Shown piece after piece: positions 45,514 to 55,667 of a stretch of 64,000 nt of DNA. A program made the position numbers and the translations under genes. Position 1 is the stretch's first letter. The number at the start of each line of letters is the position of its first letter. The stretch spans positions 2,542,001-2,606,000 of the forward strand of contig OY969790.1 in NCBI GenBank assembly GCA_963703125.1. The letters run 5' to 3'. This DNA comes from MFD04716-140 sp963703125 (GTDB lineage Bacteria > Bacteroidota > Bacteroidia > Flavobacteriales > Flavobacteriaceae). The notes under the pieces are model-generated. The model was not told the origin of the DNA, made no database searches, and was given only the letters and a program-made list of their open reading frames with translations.

Positions 45514-47073
45514 ATGACTATTAAGCATTCGAAAAATATAGGAATTATGGATACCAAGATGAAAATTAATTTAATAGAATATTTTGAAAGGACTGTTGAC
45601 TTATTGCCAAACAAATTAGCCGTACAGGACCAAAACTCTAGTTTGTTGTTTAAAGAACTTCAACAAAAAGCGAAAAATCTTGGTGCCCATATTTCGAATA
45701 GAACCTCCAAAATCAATAGGCCGATTGCTGTGTTTTTACCCAAATCCAATGAAGCCCTTATTGCTCTCATTGCTTCTTTATATAGTGGTAACTGCTATGC
45801 ACCTCTTGATACGAAAAATCCAATGGCCAGAATAAAAACAATATTAAAGGCCATGGAACCCTCATGTATTGTTACCAACAACAATTTTATAGGAACTATT
45901 AAAGAATGCGATCTTCATATAGAAGTGCTTAACTTGGATGATATTGACCTTAATATTGATAAAAGGGGCAATTTTAATTATGAGGACTGTATTGATACCG
46001 ATCCGGCTTATATTATGCACACATCTGGGTCAACAGGTGTTCCCAAAGGGGTTGTTATTTCCCATAGATCAATTATAGATTATACACATTGGTTAATACA
46101 CACTTTTGACATCACAAAAGATGAAATTATTGGCAACCAAGCTTCGTTTATTTTCGATAATTCAACCTTGGATATTTATCTAATGATGTTCAAAGGCGCA
46201 TCGCTCTACCTCATTCCGGACCATGTTTTTGCTTTTCCAATAAAATTGATTGAATACCTGCAAGTGCACCATATTAATTTTATTTTTTGGGTTCCTTCGG
46301 TTATGGTCGGGGTTGCCAATTCAAATGCTCTTAACAATCTAAAAGTTCCTTTATTAAAGAAAGTTCTGTTTTGTGGCGAAGTTATGCCGACAAAACACTT
46401 GAATTATTGGATTAGTATGTTGGATAAAGATGTTTTATATGCCAATTTATATGGGCCAACGGAAATAACAGATGTCTGTTCTTATTACATAATAGACCGT
46501 GAGTTTCTCGATACAGATGTTTTGCCAATTGGAAAAGCCTGCCGAAATACGGATATAATAATTCTAAATGATGAAAATAAGGCATGTAAAGTTTTTGAAC
46601 ATGGTGAGTTATGTGTCCGAGGTTCCTCATTATCTTCTGGATATTGGAACAATCCTGATAAGACAAATGCGGCTTTTGTACAAAATCCTTTAAATACGTC
46701 TTATCCTGAAAAAATCTATCGGACCGGGGACATTGTTTTCATGAATGACAAATCTGAAATTATATATGTTGGAAGGAAAGATTTTCAAATTAAACATTTA
46801 GGATATCGAATTGAATTAGGTGAAATAGAGCATGCTGTTTTAAGAGTGTTCAAATCTATTGCCGCTTGCGTTCTTTATGATCAAGACAAGAATGAAATTG
46901 TTTTGGCATACGAATCCCCCGAAGAAATATCAGTTGCCGATTTTAGGATTAAGCTGAATAATGAATTGGCAAAATATATGATCCCTAATAGATACGTAAA
47001 ATTGGAAAAATTGCCAAAATCCCCTAGCGGCAAGATTGATAGAAGCTTTATCAAAAAAACTTTGATTGCTTGA
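45514..47073 (+). CDS. DltA-like amino-acid adenylation enzyme
   Basis: This is a 519-residue stand-alone ANL enzyme; ATG 45547 or 45559 are alternative starts. It has A3 HTSGSTGVPKG (169-179), A4 FDNSTLD (214-220), A5 YGPTE (313-317), A7 YRTGDIV, A8 GRKDFQIKHLGYRIELGEIE and A10 SPSGKIDR with the catalytic Lys. The FDxS Asp215 is the residue that holds the alpha-amino group in amino-acid-activating domains, and the surroundings resemble D-alanine ligase DltA. It should charge the adjacent ACP with an amino acid or similar small acid. Confidence 0.88.
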   Translation: MTIKHSKNIGIMDTKMKINLIEYFERTVDLLPNKLAVQDQNSSLLFKELQQKAKNLGAHISNRTSKINRPIAVFLPKSNEALIALIASLYSGNCYAPLDTKNPMARIKTILKAMEPSCIVTNNNFIGTIKECDLHIEVLNLDDIDLNIDKRGNFNYEDCIDTDPAYIMHTSGSTGVPKGVVISHRSIIDYTHWLIHTFDITKDEIIGNQASFIFDNSTLDIYLMMFKGASLYLIPDHVFAFPIKLIEYLQVHHINFIFWVPSVMVGVANSNALNNLKVPLLKKVLFCGEVMPTKHLNYWISMLDKDVLYANLYGPTEITDVCSYYIIDREFLDTDVLPIGKACRNTDIIILNDENKACKVFEHGELCVRGSSLSSGYWNNPDKTNAAFVQNPLNTSYPEKIYRTGDIVFMNDKSEIIYVGRKDFQIKHLGYRIELGEIEHAVLRVFKSIAACVLYDQDKNEIVLAYESPEEISVADFRIKLNNELAKYMIPNRYVKLEKLPKSPSGKIDRSFIKKTLIA

Positions 47074-47181
47074 GAAAAAGTTAAAGATGTATAATTATTG
47101 CCCCATTAAGTTCTAAAATGGCTAAAACCATTTAGTAGCCAATTTGGGACGCATTGAAAAAGTTAAACTAATCGTAAAAAA

Positions 47182-47421
47182 ATGAAAGAAAAAATACTCC
47201 ATTTATTATCGGAAATAAGACCGGAATGTGATTTTGAATCGTCTAATAATTTTATTGAGGAAGGTTTGTTGGACTCTTTTGGCATCGTAAGCCTTGTAGT
47301 CTCACTTGATGAAGAATTTGGTATTTCTATTGATGGTACGGATATTTTACCAGAGAATTTCTTAAGTGTTGAGAGTATTAGCCAATTATTGATTAGAAAT
47401 AGCGTCAAGAATGAACTTTAA
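47182..47421 (+). CDS. Acyl/peptidyl carrier protein, copy 1
   Basis: The 79-residue acidic four-helix carrier has a phosphopantetheine site at Ser32 in GLLDSFGIVSLV. DSFG rather than DSLE is common in carriers of DltC or amino-acyl type. It lies 108 bases after the adenylation enzyme and overlaps the KAS III gene by 11 bases. It is the likely acceptor of the activated acid. Confidence 0.9.
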   Translation: MKEKILHLLSEIRPECDFESSNNFIEEGLLDSFGIVSLVVSLDEEFGISIDGTDILPENFLSVESISQLLIRNSVKNEL

Positions 47422-48478
47422 GTTTCGCAATAAGAAAATCACAGGGATTCTTACGATCTTACCTGAAAATGAGGTTGACTTTGAGGATGAAATTGAAAAC
47501 TATGATTTTTCAAGAAGTCAATCTATGAAGTTAAAATTGATAATGGGCTATGGAAAGCGCAAGGTCGTTACAGAGGGTACTACTATCTCTGATTTGTGTG
47601 TTTATGGACTAAACTACCTTTTTGAAAGTGGCCAACTTGATAAAGACTCAATAGATGCAATAGTGTTGGTAACGCAATCTCCAGATTATTTCGTTCCCGC
47701 AACTAGTCACATTATTCATGGAAGGTTAGATTTAAAAAAGGATATGATTTGTTTAGATATCAATCACGCCTGCTCTGGTTATCCTATAGGCCTTATGCAG
47801 GCATTTATGTTATTGGAACAAGATGATATAAATAAAGTCTTAGTGCTGAATGCAGATATATTAAGTTCAAAGGTCTCCATTCATGACAGAGGTAGCAGGC
47901 CACTTACAGGTGATGGAGCGTCAATTACAATTGTCGAAAAAGATTTGGAGAATAGTTTTATCTATGGTGCTGTAATGGCCGATGGAAAAGGATCAGAATC
48001 TTTGATGATTCCAGCTGGAGGTTTCAAAATGCCATCAACTGCCAAGACTGCCGAATTGATGACTGATATTCATGGTAATGTTAGGGCCTTAGATCACTTT
48101 GTAATGAAAGGTGATGATGTTTTTAATTTTGTACAAAGAGAGGTTCCGCCAATGATCGATAATTTACTTCAAAAAGCGGGAATTGATGAGGAGAAAATAG
48201 ACTACTACTTGTTTCATCAGCCGAACAAGTTTATGTTAAAAAAACTAGCGGACAAAATGGTGATTCCATATGAAAAGATGCCGAATAATATAGTTGAAAA
48301 TTTTGGCAATGCCGGAGGGGTCTCTGTACCTACTAACATCACCTATAATCTAGGTGATAAACTTTTGAAGAATACTTTTTTGGTTTGTTTGGCCGGTTTT
48401 GGAGCTGGGTTAAGCTGGTCATCTTTGATAATCAAATTAGGGAAATTGAATTTTTGTGAAACACTTTATTTTAAATAA
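47411..48478 (+). CDS. 3-oxoacyl-ACP synthase III (FabH-like)
   Basis: The 355-residue thiolase-fold enzyme has an intact Cys-His-Asn triad: Cys121 (LDINHACSGY), His269 (LFHQPNK) and Asn300 (NFGNAGGVSVP). Such proteins either condense an acyl starter with malonyl-ACP or, in secondary metabolism, transfer acyl groups to sugars and other nucleophiles. The two flanking ACP genes and the adenylation enzyme suggest a dedicated short-acyl pathway for decorating the amino sugar rather than fatty-acid synthesis. Confidence 0.92.
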   Translation: MNFKFRNKKITGILTILPENEVDFEDEIENYDFSRSQSMKLKLIMGYGKRKVVTEGTTISDLCVYGLNYLFESGQLDKDSIDAIVLVTQSPDYFVPATSHIIHGRLDLKKDMICLDINHACSGYPIGLMQAFMLLEQDDINKVLVLNADILSSKVSIHDRGSRPLTGDGASITIVEKDLENSFIYGAVMADGKGSESLMIPAGGFKMPSTAKTAELMTDIHGNVRALDHFVMKGDDVFNFVQREVPPMIDNLLQKAGIDEEKIDYYLFHQPNKFMLKKLADKMVIPYEKMPNNIVENFGNAGGVSVPTNITYNLGDKLLKNTFLVCLAGFGAGLSWSSLIIKLGKLNFCETLYFK

Positions 48479-48483
48479 AATAT

Positions 48484-48699
48484 ATGGAACAATTAATATC
48501 AAAAATGAGGGAAATTTTAGAAGTTGATACTATTGAAATTAATGATTCACTTTCTTCATTTGATGGGTGGGATTCATTGACCATTTTGATGGTCATTGAA
48601 TTTTGTTCTAGTGAATATGGAATATCTTTAAGTGCAGATGAAATTCAAAATTCGCAGACAATCAAAGGTTTGAAAGAACTGATCGATTCAAAATCATAA
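48484..48699 (+). CDS. Acyl carrier protein, copy 2
   Basis: This is a 71-residue carrier with the phosphopantetheine Ser31 in FDGWDSLTILMVIEF, closer to PKS-like or FabF-accessory carriers (DSLT) than copy 1. It starts five bases after the KAS III stop. Two unlike carriers around one synthase suggest separate donor and acceptor roles. Confidence 0.9.
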   Translation: MEQLISKMREILEVDTIEINDSLSSFDGWDSLTILMVIEFCSSEYGISLSADEIQNSQTIKGLKELIDSKS

Positions 48700-48843
48700 C
48701 GGGAAGTAAAATCTATTCGGCATACTTAAAGTTGGGTGAGATTTCTTTGAAATGATACCATTGCTGCAACCCACTATCGCAAATTTAATACACCTAGTCA
48801 AGCTGGAGTGTTCAATCATTGATAAGAGTGTTTTACAATAGAA

Positions 48844-49968
48844 ATGGACTTACTTAACAATAAAGAAAAGGTGATAAAATTTTTAGATCTTCAAAAAATT
48901 AATGCTCAATACGCCTCTGAATTAAAGCAAGCAGCATATAGAGTTATAGATTCTGGCTGGTATTTGATGGGTAATGAACTTAATTCATTCGAACAAAATT
49001 ACGCTTCATTCTGTAATGTAAAGTATGCACTTGGAGTGGCCAATGGTTTAGATGCACTGCGTCTTATTTTCAAAGGCTATATTGAGTTGGGGGTAATGAA
49101 AAAGGGAGATGAGGTTATAGTGCCTGCAAATACATATATTGCCTCTGTTCTGGCCATAACAGATAATGGGCTCATACCTATTTTTGTAGAGCCAGATATT
49201 CAAACTTTAAATTTAGATTCCAAAAAAATTGAAGCCGCTATTTCAAAAAGAACCAAGGCTATTTTAACTGTACATCTATATGGACAGATTTCCACCGATC
49301 AGAGGATGCTAGACGTATGCCACAAATTTAAGTTGAAGTTAATAGAGGATGGTGCGCAGTCCCATGGTGCAAAATGGGAAGGTAAAATTTCAGGTGCAAT
49401 CGGGGATGCAGCAGGGCATAGTTTTTACCCTGGAAAAAATTTAGGTGCGTTGGGCGATGCAGGAGCTGTTACCACCAATGACAAAGCTTTGGCAGATACC
49501 ATTATGGCCCTTAGAAATTACGGGTCGCATAAAAAGTATGAGAATTTGTACCAAGGTTTGAATTCTCGTTTAGATGAAATACAAGCGGCATTTTTAAATG
49601 TCAAATTAAAATATATAAATGATGACATTTTAGGACGAAGAAAGGTAGCGAACTTCTATTTGAACAATATAAGAAATACCTCATTAATACTTCCGAAAGT
49701 TATTAATGATAATGGCCATGTTTGGCACCTATTTGTGGTCCTTACAGAAAACAGGACCCAATTAAATTCCTATTTAGAGAAGAAAGGTATTCAATCCCTA
49801 ATACATTACCCGATACCACCTCACAAGCAAGAGGCTTTTAAAGAGTTTAATAGTTTAAATTTTCCAATTACCGAAAAGATACATAAGGAAGTATTGAGCC
49901 TACCCATAAGTGCATGTATGACAACCACGGAAATTAATTACGTGGTTGAGGCACTAAATAATTATTAA
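48844..49968 (+). CDS. DegT/DnrJ/EryC1/StrS sugar aminotransferase (FdtB/QdtB-like)
   Basis: The 374-residue PLP enzyme transfers an amino group to a keto sugar nucleotide. The PLP Lys198 is in HSFYPGKNLGALGDAGAV. ANGLDALRLI, PANTYIASVLA, EDGAQSHGA and GLNSRLDEIQAAFL are further family motifs. Given the ketoisomerases upstream, the product is probably dTDP-3-amino-3,6-dideoxyhexose. Its TAA overlaps the flippase ATG (TAATG). A 144-base gap precedes it. Confidence 0.94.
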   Translation: MDLLNNKEKVIKFLDLQKINAQYASELKQAAYRVIDSGWYLMGNELNSFEQNYASFCNVKYALGVANGLDALRLIFKGYIELGVMKKGDEVIVPANTYIASVLAITDNGLIPIFVEPDIQTLNLDSKKIEAAISKRTKAILTVHLYGQISTDQRMLDVCHKFKLKLIEDGAQSHGAKWEGKISGAIGDAAGHSFYPGKNLGALGDAGAVTTNDKALADTIMALRNYGSHKKYENLYQGLNSRLDEIQAAFLNVKLKYINDDILGRRKVANFYLNNIRNTSLILPKVINDNGHVWHLFVVLTENRTQLNSYLEKKGIQSLIHYPIPPHKQEAFKEFNSLNFPITEKIHKEVLSLPISACMTTTEINYVVEALNNY

Positions 49969-51452
49969 TGGTCCAAAAAAGCGTTAATAAAGATAGTTAT
50001 AGGCAAATAATGAAGGCTACTTCCATTTTTGGAGGTGTTCAGGTTTTTAATATTATAATATCAATAATTAGATCCAAAGTAATTGCCATTTTATTGGGCC
50101 CTTCTGGTATGGGTATCATGGGTCTTCTGACCTCTACAACAAGTTTGATAAGTTCTTTGACCAATCTTGGTTTAGGTACAAGTGCGGTTAAAGACATTGC
50201 GGCAGAAGCGCAAAGTAATGATCCATTGCGGATTGCCCAAATCGTTATAGTCGTGCGGCGTTTGGTTTGGGTAACGGGACTGGTTGGTGCGTTGGTCACT
50301 TTTTTTGCGGCACCTTGGCTGAGTGACCTTTCCTTCGGAAATTCCGATTATTCCATTGCCTTTAGATGGCTTTCCCTTACACTTTTGTTAAATCAATTGA
50401 CCAGCGGTGAGTATGTTTTATTACAAGGCCTTAGAAAGTTAAAACTTCTTGCCAAAGCCAATTTGGCAGGGTCGGTTTTGGGTCTATTGTCTTCATTGCC
50501 CCTTTATTATTATATGGGTATTAAAGGTATTGTACCGGCTATGATATTAACGGCGTTGCTTACTTTATTTGTGGTGCAATATTATAGTCAAAAGGTAAAA
50601 ATTAACAAAGTGAATGTCACTTTAAAACAAACAAAAATTCAGGCCAGGGATATGATGGTCATGGGCATAATGCTGAGTTTAAGTGGCATTATGATTATGG
50701 GTGAATCCTATCTCATAAGGATTTTTATTAGCAATACAGGGGGTATTGATGAAGTTGGGTTGTATAATGCTGGTTTTGCAATTATTACCACCTATGTGGG
50801 GTTGGTTTTTACCGCCATGGGTACCGATTATTACCCTCGACTGTCAGGAGTAGCTTCCGATAATCAAAAGGCAATTGTATTGATAAATCAGCAGGCGGAA
50901 ATAGCGGTTTTAATTTTAGCACCTATTTTGACGGTCTTCTTGATTTTTGTTGATTGGGTTGTAATACTTCTATATTCCGAACAGTTCATTGCGGTAAGTG
51001 CAATGATTTACTGGGCAGCTTTGGGAATGTTCTTTAAGGCCGCAAGCTGGTCAATTGCATTTATTTTTCTTGCTAAAAGTGCAGGAAAACTATTCATTTG
51101 GAGTGAACTGGCTTCGATTTTAACATTATTGATATTGAATTTATTGGGATATTATTTTTGGGGCCTCACAGGATTGGGATTTTCATTTATGCTTTCTTAT
51201 TTACTCTATCTCATTCAAGTTTATATATTGACAAATTTAAAATACGGATTTAAGTTCAGTACAGGGTTTTTGAGAATATTTGGCATTCAATTTATGTTGG
51301 CACTTATCTGTTTTGCCACAGTAAAGTTGATTCCTACGCCATATACGTTTGTTCTGGGAATCCCAGTAATTATTGGTTCTGCATGGTACTCCCTGAAAGA
51401 ATTGGACAGAAGATTGGGTTTAAAGAAGATATTCAAAAATTTCAAAAAATGA
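49968..51452 (+). CDS. Wzx-type polysaccharide flippase (MOP/MATE superfamily)
   Basis: The 494-residue protein has about 12-14 helices (RSKVIAILLGPSGMGIMGLL near 31-50; LGLGTSAVKDIA; RIFISNTGGIDEVGLYNAGF). It moves lipid-linked repeat units across the inner membrane for polymerisation. It is coupled by overlap to the aminotransferase upstream and to the glycosyltransferase downstream (ATGA). Confidence 0.92.
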   Translation: MVQKSVNKDSYRQIMKATSIFGGVQVFNIIISIIRSKVIAILLGPSGMGIMGLLTSTTSLISSLTNLGLGTSAVKDIAAEAQSNDPLRIAQIVIVVRRLVWVTGLVGALVTFFAAPWLSDLSFGNSDYSIAFRWLSLTLLLNQLTSGEYVLLQGLRKLKLLAKANLAGSVLGLLSSLPLYYYMGIKGIVPAMILTALLTLFVVQYYSQKVKINKVNVTLKQTKIQARDMMVMGIMLSLSGIMIMGESYLIRIFISNTGGIDEVGLYNAGFAIITTYVGLVFTAMGTDYYPRLSGVASDNQKAIVLINQQAEIAVLILAPILTVFLIFVDWVVILLYSEQFIAVSAMIYWAALGMFFKAASWSIAFIFLAKSAGKLFIWSELASILTLLILNLLGYYFWGLTGLGFSFMLSYLLYLIQVYILTNLKYGFKFSTGFLRIFGIQFMLALICFATVKLIPTPYTFVLGIPVIIGSAWYSLKELDRRLGLKKIFKNFKK

Positions 51453-52605
51453 AAATTCTTTTGATTGGGGACTATTCTGGGTCCATTCTGAGTTGCGAAA
51501 TGCGTTAAGACAAAAAGGTCATGAGGCCAAACTTATCTCTGATGGTGATGGGTATAAAGGTTTTCCCGCGGACCTTGTTTTTAAAAGGCGGCCCTTTCGA
51601 AACGATAGGATTGAGAGAGTCCTAATTATCGTGTCAGAACTTTTGGGGATTTCGGGGATTATGTCATTTGTAAAAAAATGGCCTTCAATAAAGAGTGAAA
51701 TAATTAACTATGATATTGTACAATTGATTAACCCTATAGCATTGACAAATTTCGGTTCAATTGTACATCTTTATTTGTGGTATTATTTAAAAAAACATAA
51801 TAAGAAAATTTTTTTATGCGCTCTCGGAGACGATTATTACTGGGTAAATAACATGCTTAAAAGCGAAACAAAATATAATGTGCTGTCACACTTGGGTGTT
51901 TTCAATTTTCATAAAGAGGTTTTTTCCATGAAATACGTTTACGGTTTTTTATATAAAACCTTGAACAGGTATGCTTTGAAAACCTCGGAATGTGTGATAC
52001 CCGGTTTATATGATTATCTCAGGGTCTATAAAAATGACAAATGCAGCAATCTGGTTCCGTTACCGGTAGCTCCATCAAAATTGGGCAAGCCAATTCAACT
52101 AAATCCCGAGAATAAAATTGTTATTTTCCATGGCTGGCAAAAAGGCAAAGAATTAAAAAAGGGAAACCTTATTTTTGATAGGGTTGCAAAAAAAATATGT
52201 GAAGATTACCCTGACCAAACTGAATATAAAGTTGTTCAAAATGTACCTTATTATCAGTATATTGAATTGTTAAATAGTGCGCATATTGCATTGGACCAAT
52301 GTTATAGTTATGACAAAGGAATGAACGGGGTTTTGTTTATGGCGGCTGGAAAAGTAACTTTTACCGGTATGGAAGAATCTGCATTAAGGGAATATCAATA
52401 TTACGACCCAAATAAGATTTACGGAATTAATGCTTTAAATGACGACAAATACTTATATGATAAAATTGCCTCATTGATTGAAAACCCCCGATCAATAGAG
52501 GAAATATCAAAAAATGCCATTGAGTTTGTAAAAAATAACCATTCAAGTGATTATGTGGCCGGATTGTATTTGAATATTTGGAACGGCAATTATGTAACCA
52601 CCTAA
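51449..52605 (+). pseudogene. Glycosyltransferase (GT4-like), frameshifted at codon 12
   Basis: ATG 51449 overlaps the flippase stop (ATGA) and reads MKILLIGDYSG, the usual start of GT-B glycosyltransferases, but the frame ends after 19 codons. Restoring one T in GGGTCC (51479-51484) turns the next residues into FHSELRNALRQKGHEAKLIS and joins them to the long downstream frame, giving about 385 residues. The body has IVIFHGWQKGKELKKGN and an ALDQCYSYDKGMNG donor region. Loss of one T from TT is either a real frameshift or a base-calling error. No other in-frame ATG lies near the N-terminus. Confidence 0.8.
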
Positions 52606-52814
52606 AATTCAAAAATTCGCCATTGGTAAAATGTTAAGAATGGAGTATTTGCGCTTTGAAAGGATGTTTTCCAAAAATCACAAGGAGTTTGGGTAGATTG
52701 ACTAATTATTTAACAAGTTGTATCTGAGTTTTATGGCTTTGGCCACAAATTAAGCTTTGATTAGTATGTGACCTAAAAGCCAAAATTTCCATTTATGCTT
52801 CAAATTATCTAAAA

Positions 52815-53882
52815 ATGAGACCATCCTTATTATTAATCAATACAGACCAGTTTGGTTATCATAGCGATAGTTATAAGTACTGTTATTATCTAAAGGAAAA
52901 ATTTGATATCACCTACTTATGTTTTGACGCCGGTCAAGAAAAACAATATCAAGAGGGGGTGAGAGTAATTTATGTTAGTTGGAAAGGAAATTATTTTAAA
53001 AAAGGATATGACTTTATCCGATTTGCCCTAAAGTATATCAAAGAAAACGAATTTGATTTTGTTTTTATGCTCTATTTTCCACTTTGCTTTATGGTAAAGG
53101 TATTTACAGCTAAAAACATAGTATTGGATATTAGAACGGGAAGTGTTAATAAATCGGCTATCAAAAGAACGTTTTTAGATACATTGTTAAGGCTTGAGGC
53201 CCTCTATTTTAAAGACATTACTATCATTTCCAAGAGTCTTTCAGAAAAGTTGGGAATAAACAAATCCAAAATAGAGATTATTCCCTTGGGGTCCGATATT
53301 ATTTCAAAGAAAGACAAAAATTTTGATTTCCCAAGACTTTTTTACGTAGGGACCTTGTATAATAGAAATATCCATGAAACGATCATAGGACTTAAAAGAT
53401 ATATAGAATGTAACGCAGTTGAAAAGGTTACCTATGACATTTTTGGTTTTGGAACTAAGTTCGAGGAAGATTTGTTGAATAAAACAATCACAGAAAATAG
53501 GCTAAATGACATTGTTAAATTTCATGGAAGAAAGACACATCGTGAAATACAATCATATTTTGATGATTGTAATATTGGTGTTTCCTATGTTCCAATAACC
53601 AAATACTTTGATTGTCAACCACCTACAAAAACGTATGAATATGTGAATTCGGGTATGATTTGTATTGCGACGGACACTTTTGAGAACAGGAGGTTAATAA
53701 ATGAAAATAATGGCATATTATGCAAAGATACGGCAGAAAGTTTTAGTCTGGGTTTATCCAAAATATTTGGCAATATGGCAAATTATCATTCTGCCGATAT
53801 TAGAAACACTTTAAAAGAATATAGTTGGGAAACGACGGCACTTCGTTTAGATTTATATTTAAATCGCCTTAAGAGCATATAA
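52815..53882 (+). CDS. Glycosyltransferase family 4-like
   Basis: The 355-residue GT-B protein has an acceptor-side Rossmann half (LLLINTDQFGYHSDSYKYCY). The donor side includes RLFYVGTLYNRNIHE, IVKFHGRKTHREIQSYFDDC and PTKTYEYVNSGMICIAT, the E-x7-E type region. It adds one sugar of the repeat unit; donor and acceptor are unknown. It is rich in Lys, Asn and Ile, like the other transferases here. A 209-base spacer without features precedes it. Confidence 0.88.
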   Translation: MRPSLLLINTDQFGYHSDSYKYCYYLKEKFDITYLCFDAGQEKQYQEGVRVIYVSWKGNYFKKGYDFIRFALKYIKENEFDFVFMLYFPLCFMVKVFTAKNIVLDIRTGSVNKSAIKRTFLDTLLRLEALYFKDITIISKSLSEKLGINKSKIEIIPLGSDIISKKDKNFDFPRLFYVGTLYNRNIHETIIGLKRYIECNAVEKVTYDIFGFGTKFEEDLLNKTITENRLNDIVKFHGRKTHREIQSYFDDCNIGVSYVPITKYFDCQPPTKTYEYVNSGMICIATDTFENRRLINENNGILCKDTAESFSLGLSKIFGNMANYHSADIRNTLKEYSWETTALRLDLYLNRLKSI

Positions 53883-54035
53883 ATCAATGGTTTGCCGCGT
53901 AATTTTTTCAGATGGTTTCTCGACCGGGTAAAATGATACAAAAGATGTTTCCTGTATCTGCCCATATTTAAAAGCCAGAAAGGCCGCTATGTCAAATAAA
54001 ACAACAGATCATTGAACTACTAAAACCTTTATTTG

Positions 54036-55328
54036 ATGCGACTTTTTATTTTTTTAGCCTTTATTATAATTCTTTACACGCAAGGCCTGGGAATGAGATA
54101 TGGAATTCCTGAGGATTTCTTTAAAATTGTCTTTTTCGTTTTTCCCCTTACCTTCATTGTTATAAAGACGAAATGGATACGTATGGCACCCGGTTTACTA
54201 TTTATTGGCCTTTTTGTTATTTGGTCAATAGTCGCTTCAATTTATAATTCGGAGGGCATTCCACAAGGTTTTATGTTTTCGAGGTACTTGTTGATAGGCT
54301 ATCTCGTGTTCTTTGGATTATATAACTCTTATTTTAGTTTTAATGCCATTAGACTAATTAATAGGGTTATACTCGTGCTATTCTTTTTGCAAGTTGCGGC
54401 AGCAATTTTTGAAACCCTTTTTTTGGAAAGGATGGAATATAATGTTGGGACGATGGCTTCCGATGGCGGAGGTTTGGCGACCACTTTCCCAATGTATGCT
54501 TTTTGTTTTTTCTTTTCTGGGTTTCTGTTTTTCAAAAAAATCAAATATCTGGTACTTGGGGCCAGTTTATTTATAGTCGGATATGCCAGCGGTAAATTGG
54601 GAATTTATTTTCTTCTGCCCTTATTGGCGTTCATAGGCTATTTGTTTTATTTAAGGTTGGAAAGATTACCATTACTTAATAAGCAGTCACTGAAGCTTGT
54701 TATTGGTTTTTTGACATTGGCCATTTTATTTGCAATTATATTGCCGTCGGCCGATTCACGAACAGCCAAACTTAATTTGGAGAATTTATCACCTTTGGAA
54801 AGGGTCCAGGTATTCGTTTCCTTTGCCGAAGAAGATAATGAAATGGCCGTAGATGGCTATACAATCTCCAGACAGGCCACTTCGCTTAGAATCATAGAAG
54901 AAACATTTAAGCGAGAGTTTGATGTTTTTCTTTTTGGGCAGGGATTTAAGGCCTATCAATCAATAGGCCATATTTTGGGTGAATCTGCTTATGAAGAATA
55001 TCGTATTGTCTATGGGATAACCGGATGGTCCTATGATGCCTTGGTAATGGGTTGGCCAGGCGTTTTTTTTCACGTATTGTTTTTTTTTACGATCTTCATG
55101 AAATCCCTAGGTGTTTATAAAAGTTACTCATTAAATACGTTTGGAAAGATGCTGGTATTTGCATGCCTATTGAACTTTTTCACTTTTTTAATCAACTATT
55201 TCTTCTATAATTATAGTTTTACGATAGGAGGTTGGATAATTTGCACACACCTCTACTTTTCTGCTCTTATCCTAGCACCGCAATATAGATATCTAATCGT
55301 TCAAAACGATGAAAAAATGCCATTTTAG
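54036..55328 (+). CDS. Wzy-like O-antigen polymerase
   Basis: ATG 54036 is chosen over the TTG one codon earlier. The 430-residue membrane protein has about 10-12 helices and one large periplasmic loop (about 230-330) after the SADSRTAKLNLENLSPLERV stretch. The layout and poor conservation are typical for Wzy polymerases, which join repeat units in the periplasm. The neighbouring flippase and transferases support the call. Confidence 0.82.
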   Translation: MRLFIFLAFIIILYTQGLGMRYGIPEDFFKIVFFVFPLTFIVIKTKWIRMAPGLLFIGLFVIWSIVASIYNSEGIPQGFMFSRYLLIGYLVFFGLYNSYFSFNAIRLINRVILVLFFLQVAAAIFETLFLERMEYNVGTMASDGGGLATTFPMYAFCFFFSGFLFFKKIKYLVLGASLFIVGYASGKLGIYFLLPLLAFIGYLFYLRLERLPLLNKQSLKLVIGFLTLAILFAIILPSADSRTAKLNLENLSPLERVQVFVSFAEEDNEMAVDGYTISRQATSLRIIEETFKREFDVFLFGQGFKAYQSIGHILGESAYEEYRIVYGITGWSYDALVMGWPGVFFHVLFFFTIFMKSLGVYKSYSLNTFGKMLVFACLLNFFTFLINYFFYNYSFTIGGWIICTHLYFSALILAPQYRYLIVQNDEKMPF

Positions 55329-55667
55329 CCTGGTCAGGACCGTCACTTGAAAGATATGGAAAAAGGATAATGAATGATGGTTTCATGTTAACCAGATCAG
55401 CCCAAAAATAAAGGTCATTCAAGATTTGGCAATAAAACGATTTTGGTATTTTTCGGCCTATAACCTTGCTTTTTACGATCGTTTTTTAATCTAAATTCGA
55501 CGTTGACAAAAGGGTGCGATCATTCTGAAAATTCAAAAGCATCCATTCAACGAATAGAATACTACTTTGACCTTTTTTTGTTAAAATTTTTACTTATTAA
55601 CCCTTACTTTGACATGCGTTTAATTTTCTAATATGCAATATCAATAGCATAAACTAAACATTCAATA
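55329..55667. other. 339-base spacer before the TTG-start glycosyltransferase
   Basis: AT-rich, without a gene. No exact TTG/TAnnTTTG promoter is seen; TTACTTTG near 55607 is a one-mismatch -7 box. It may carry an internal promoter. Confidence 0.4.

Noticed and set aside
48752..48790. Partial similarity of CCATTGCT-CAA...CAAATTTA to the segment near 37,027
   Set aside because: The match is broken and short, within what AT-rich spacers give by chance.
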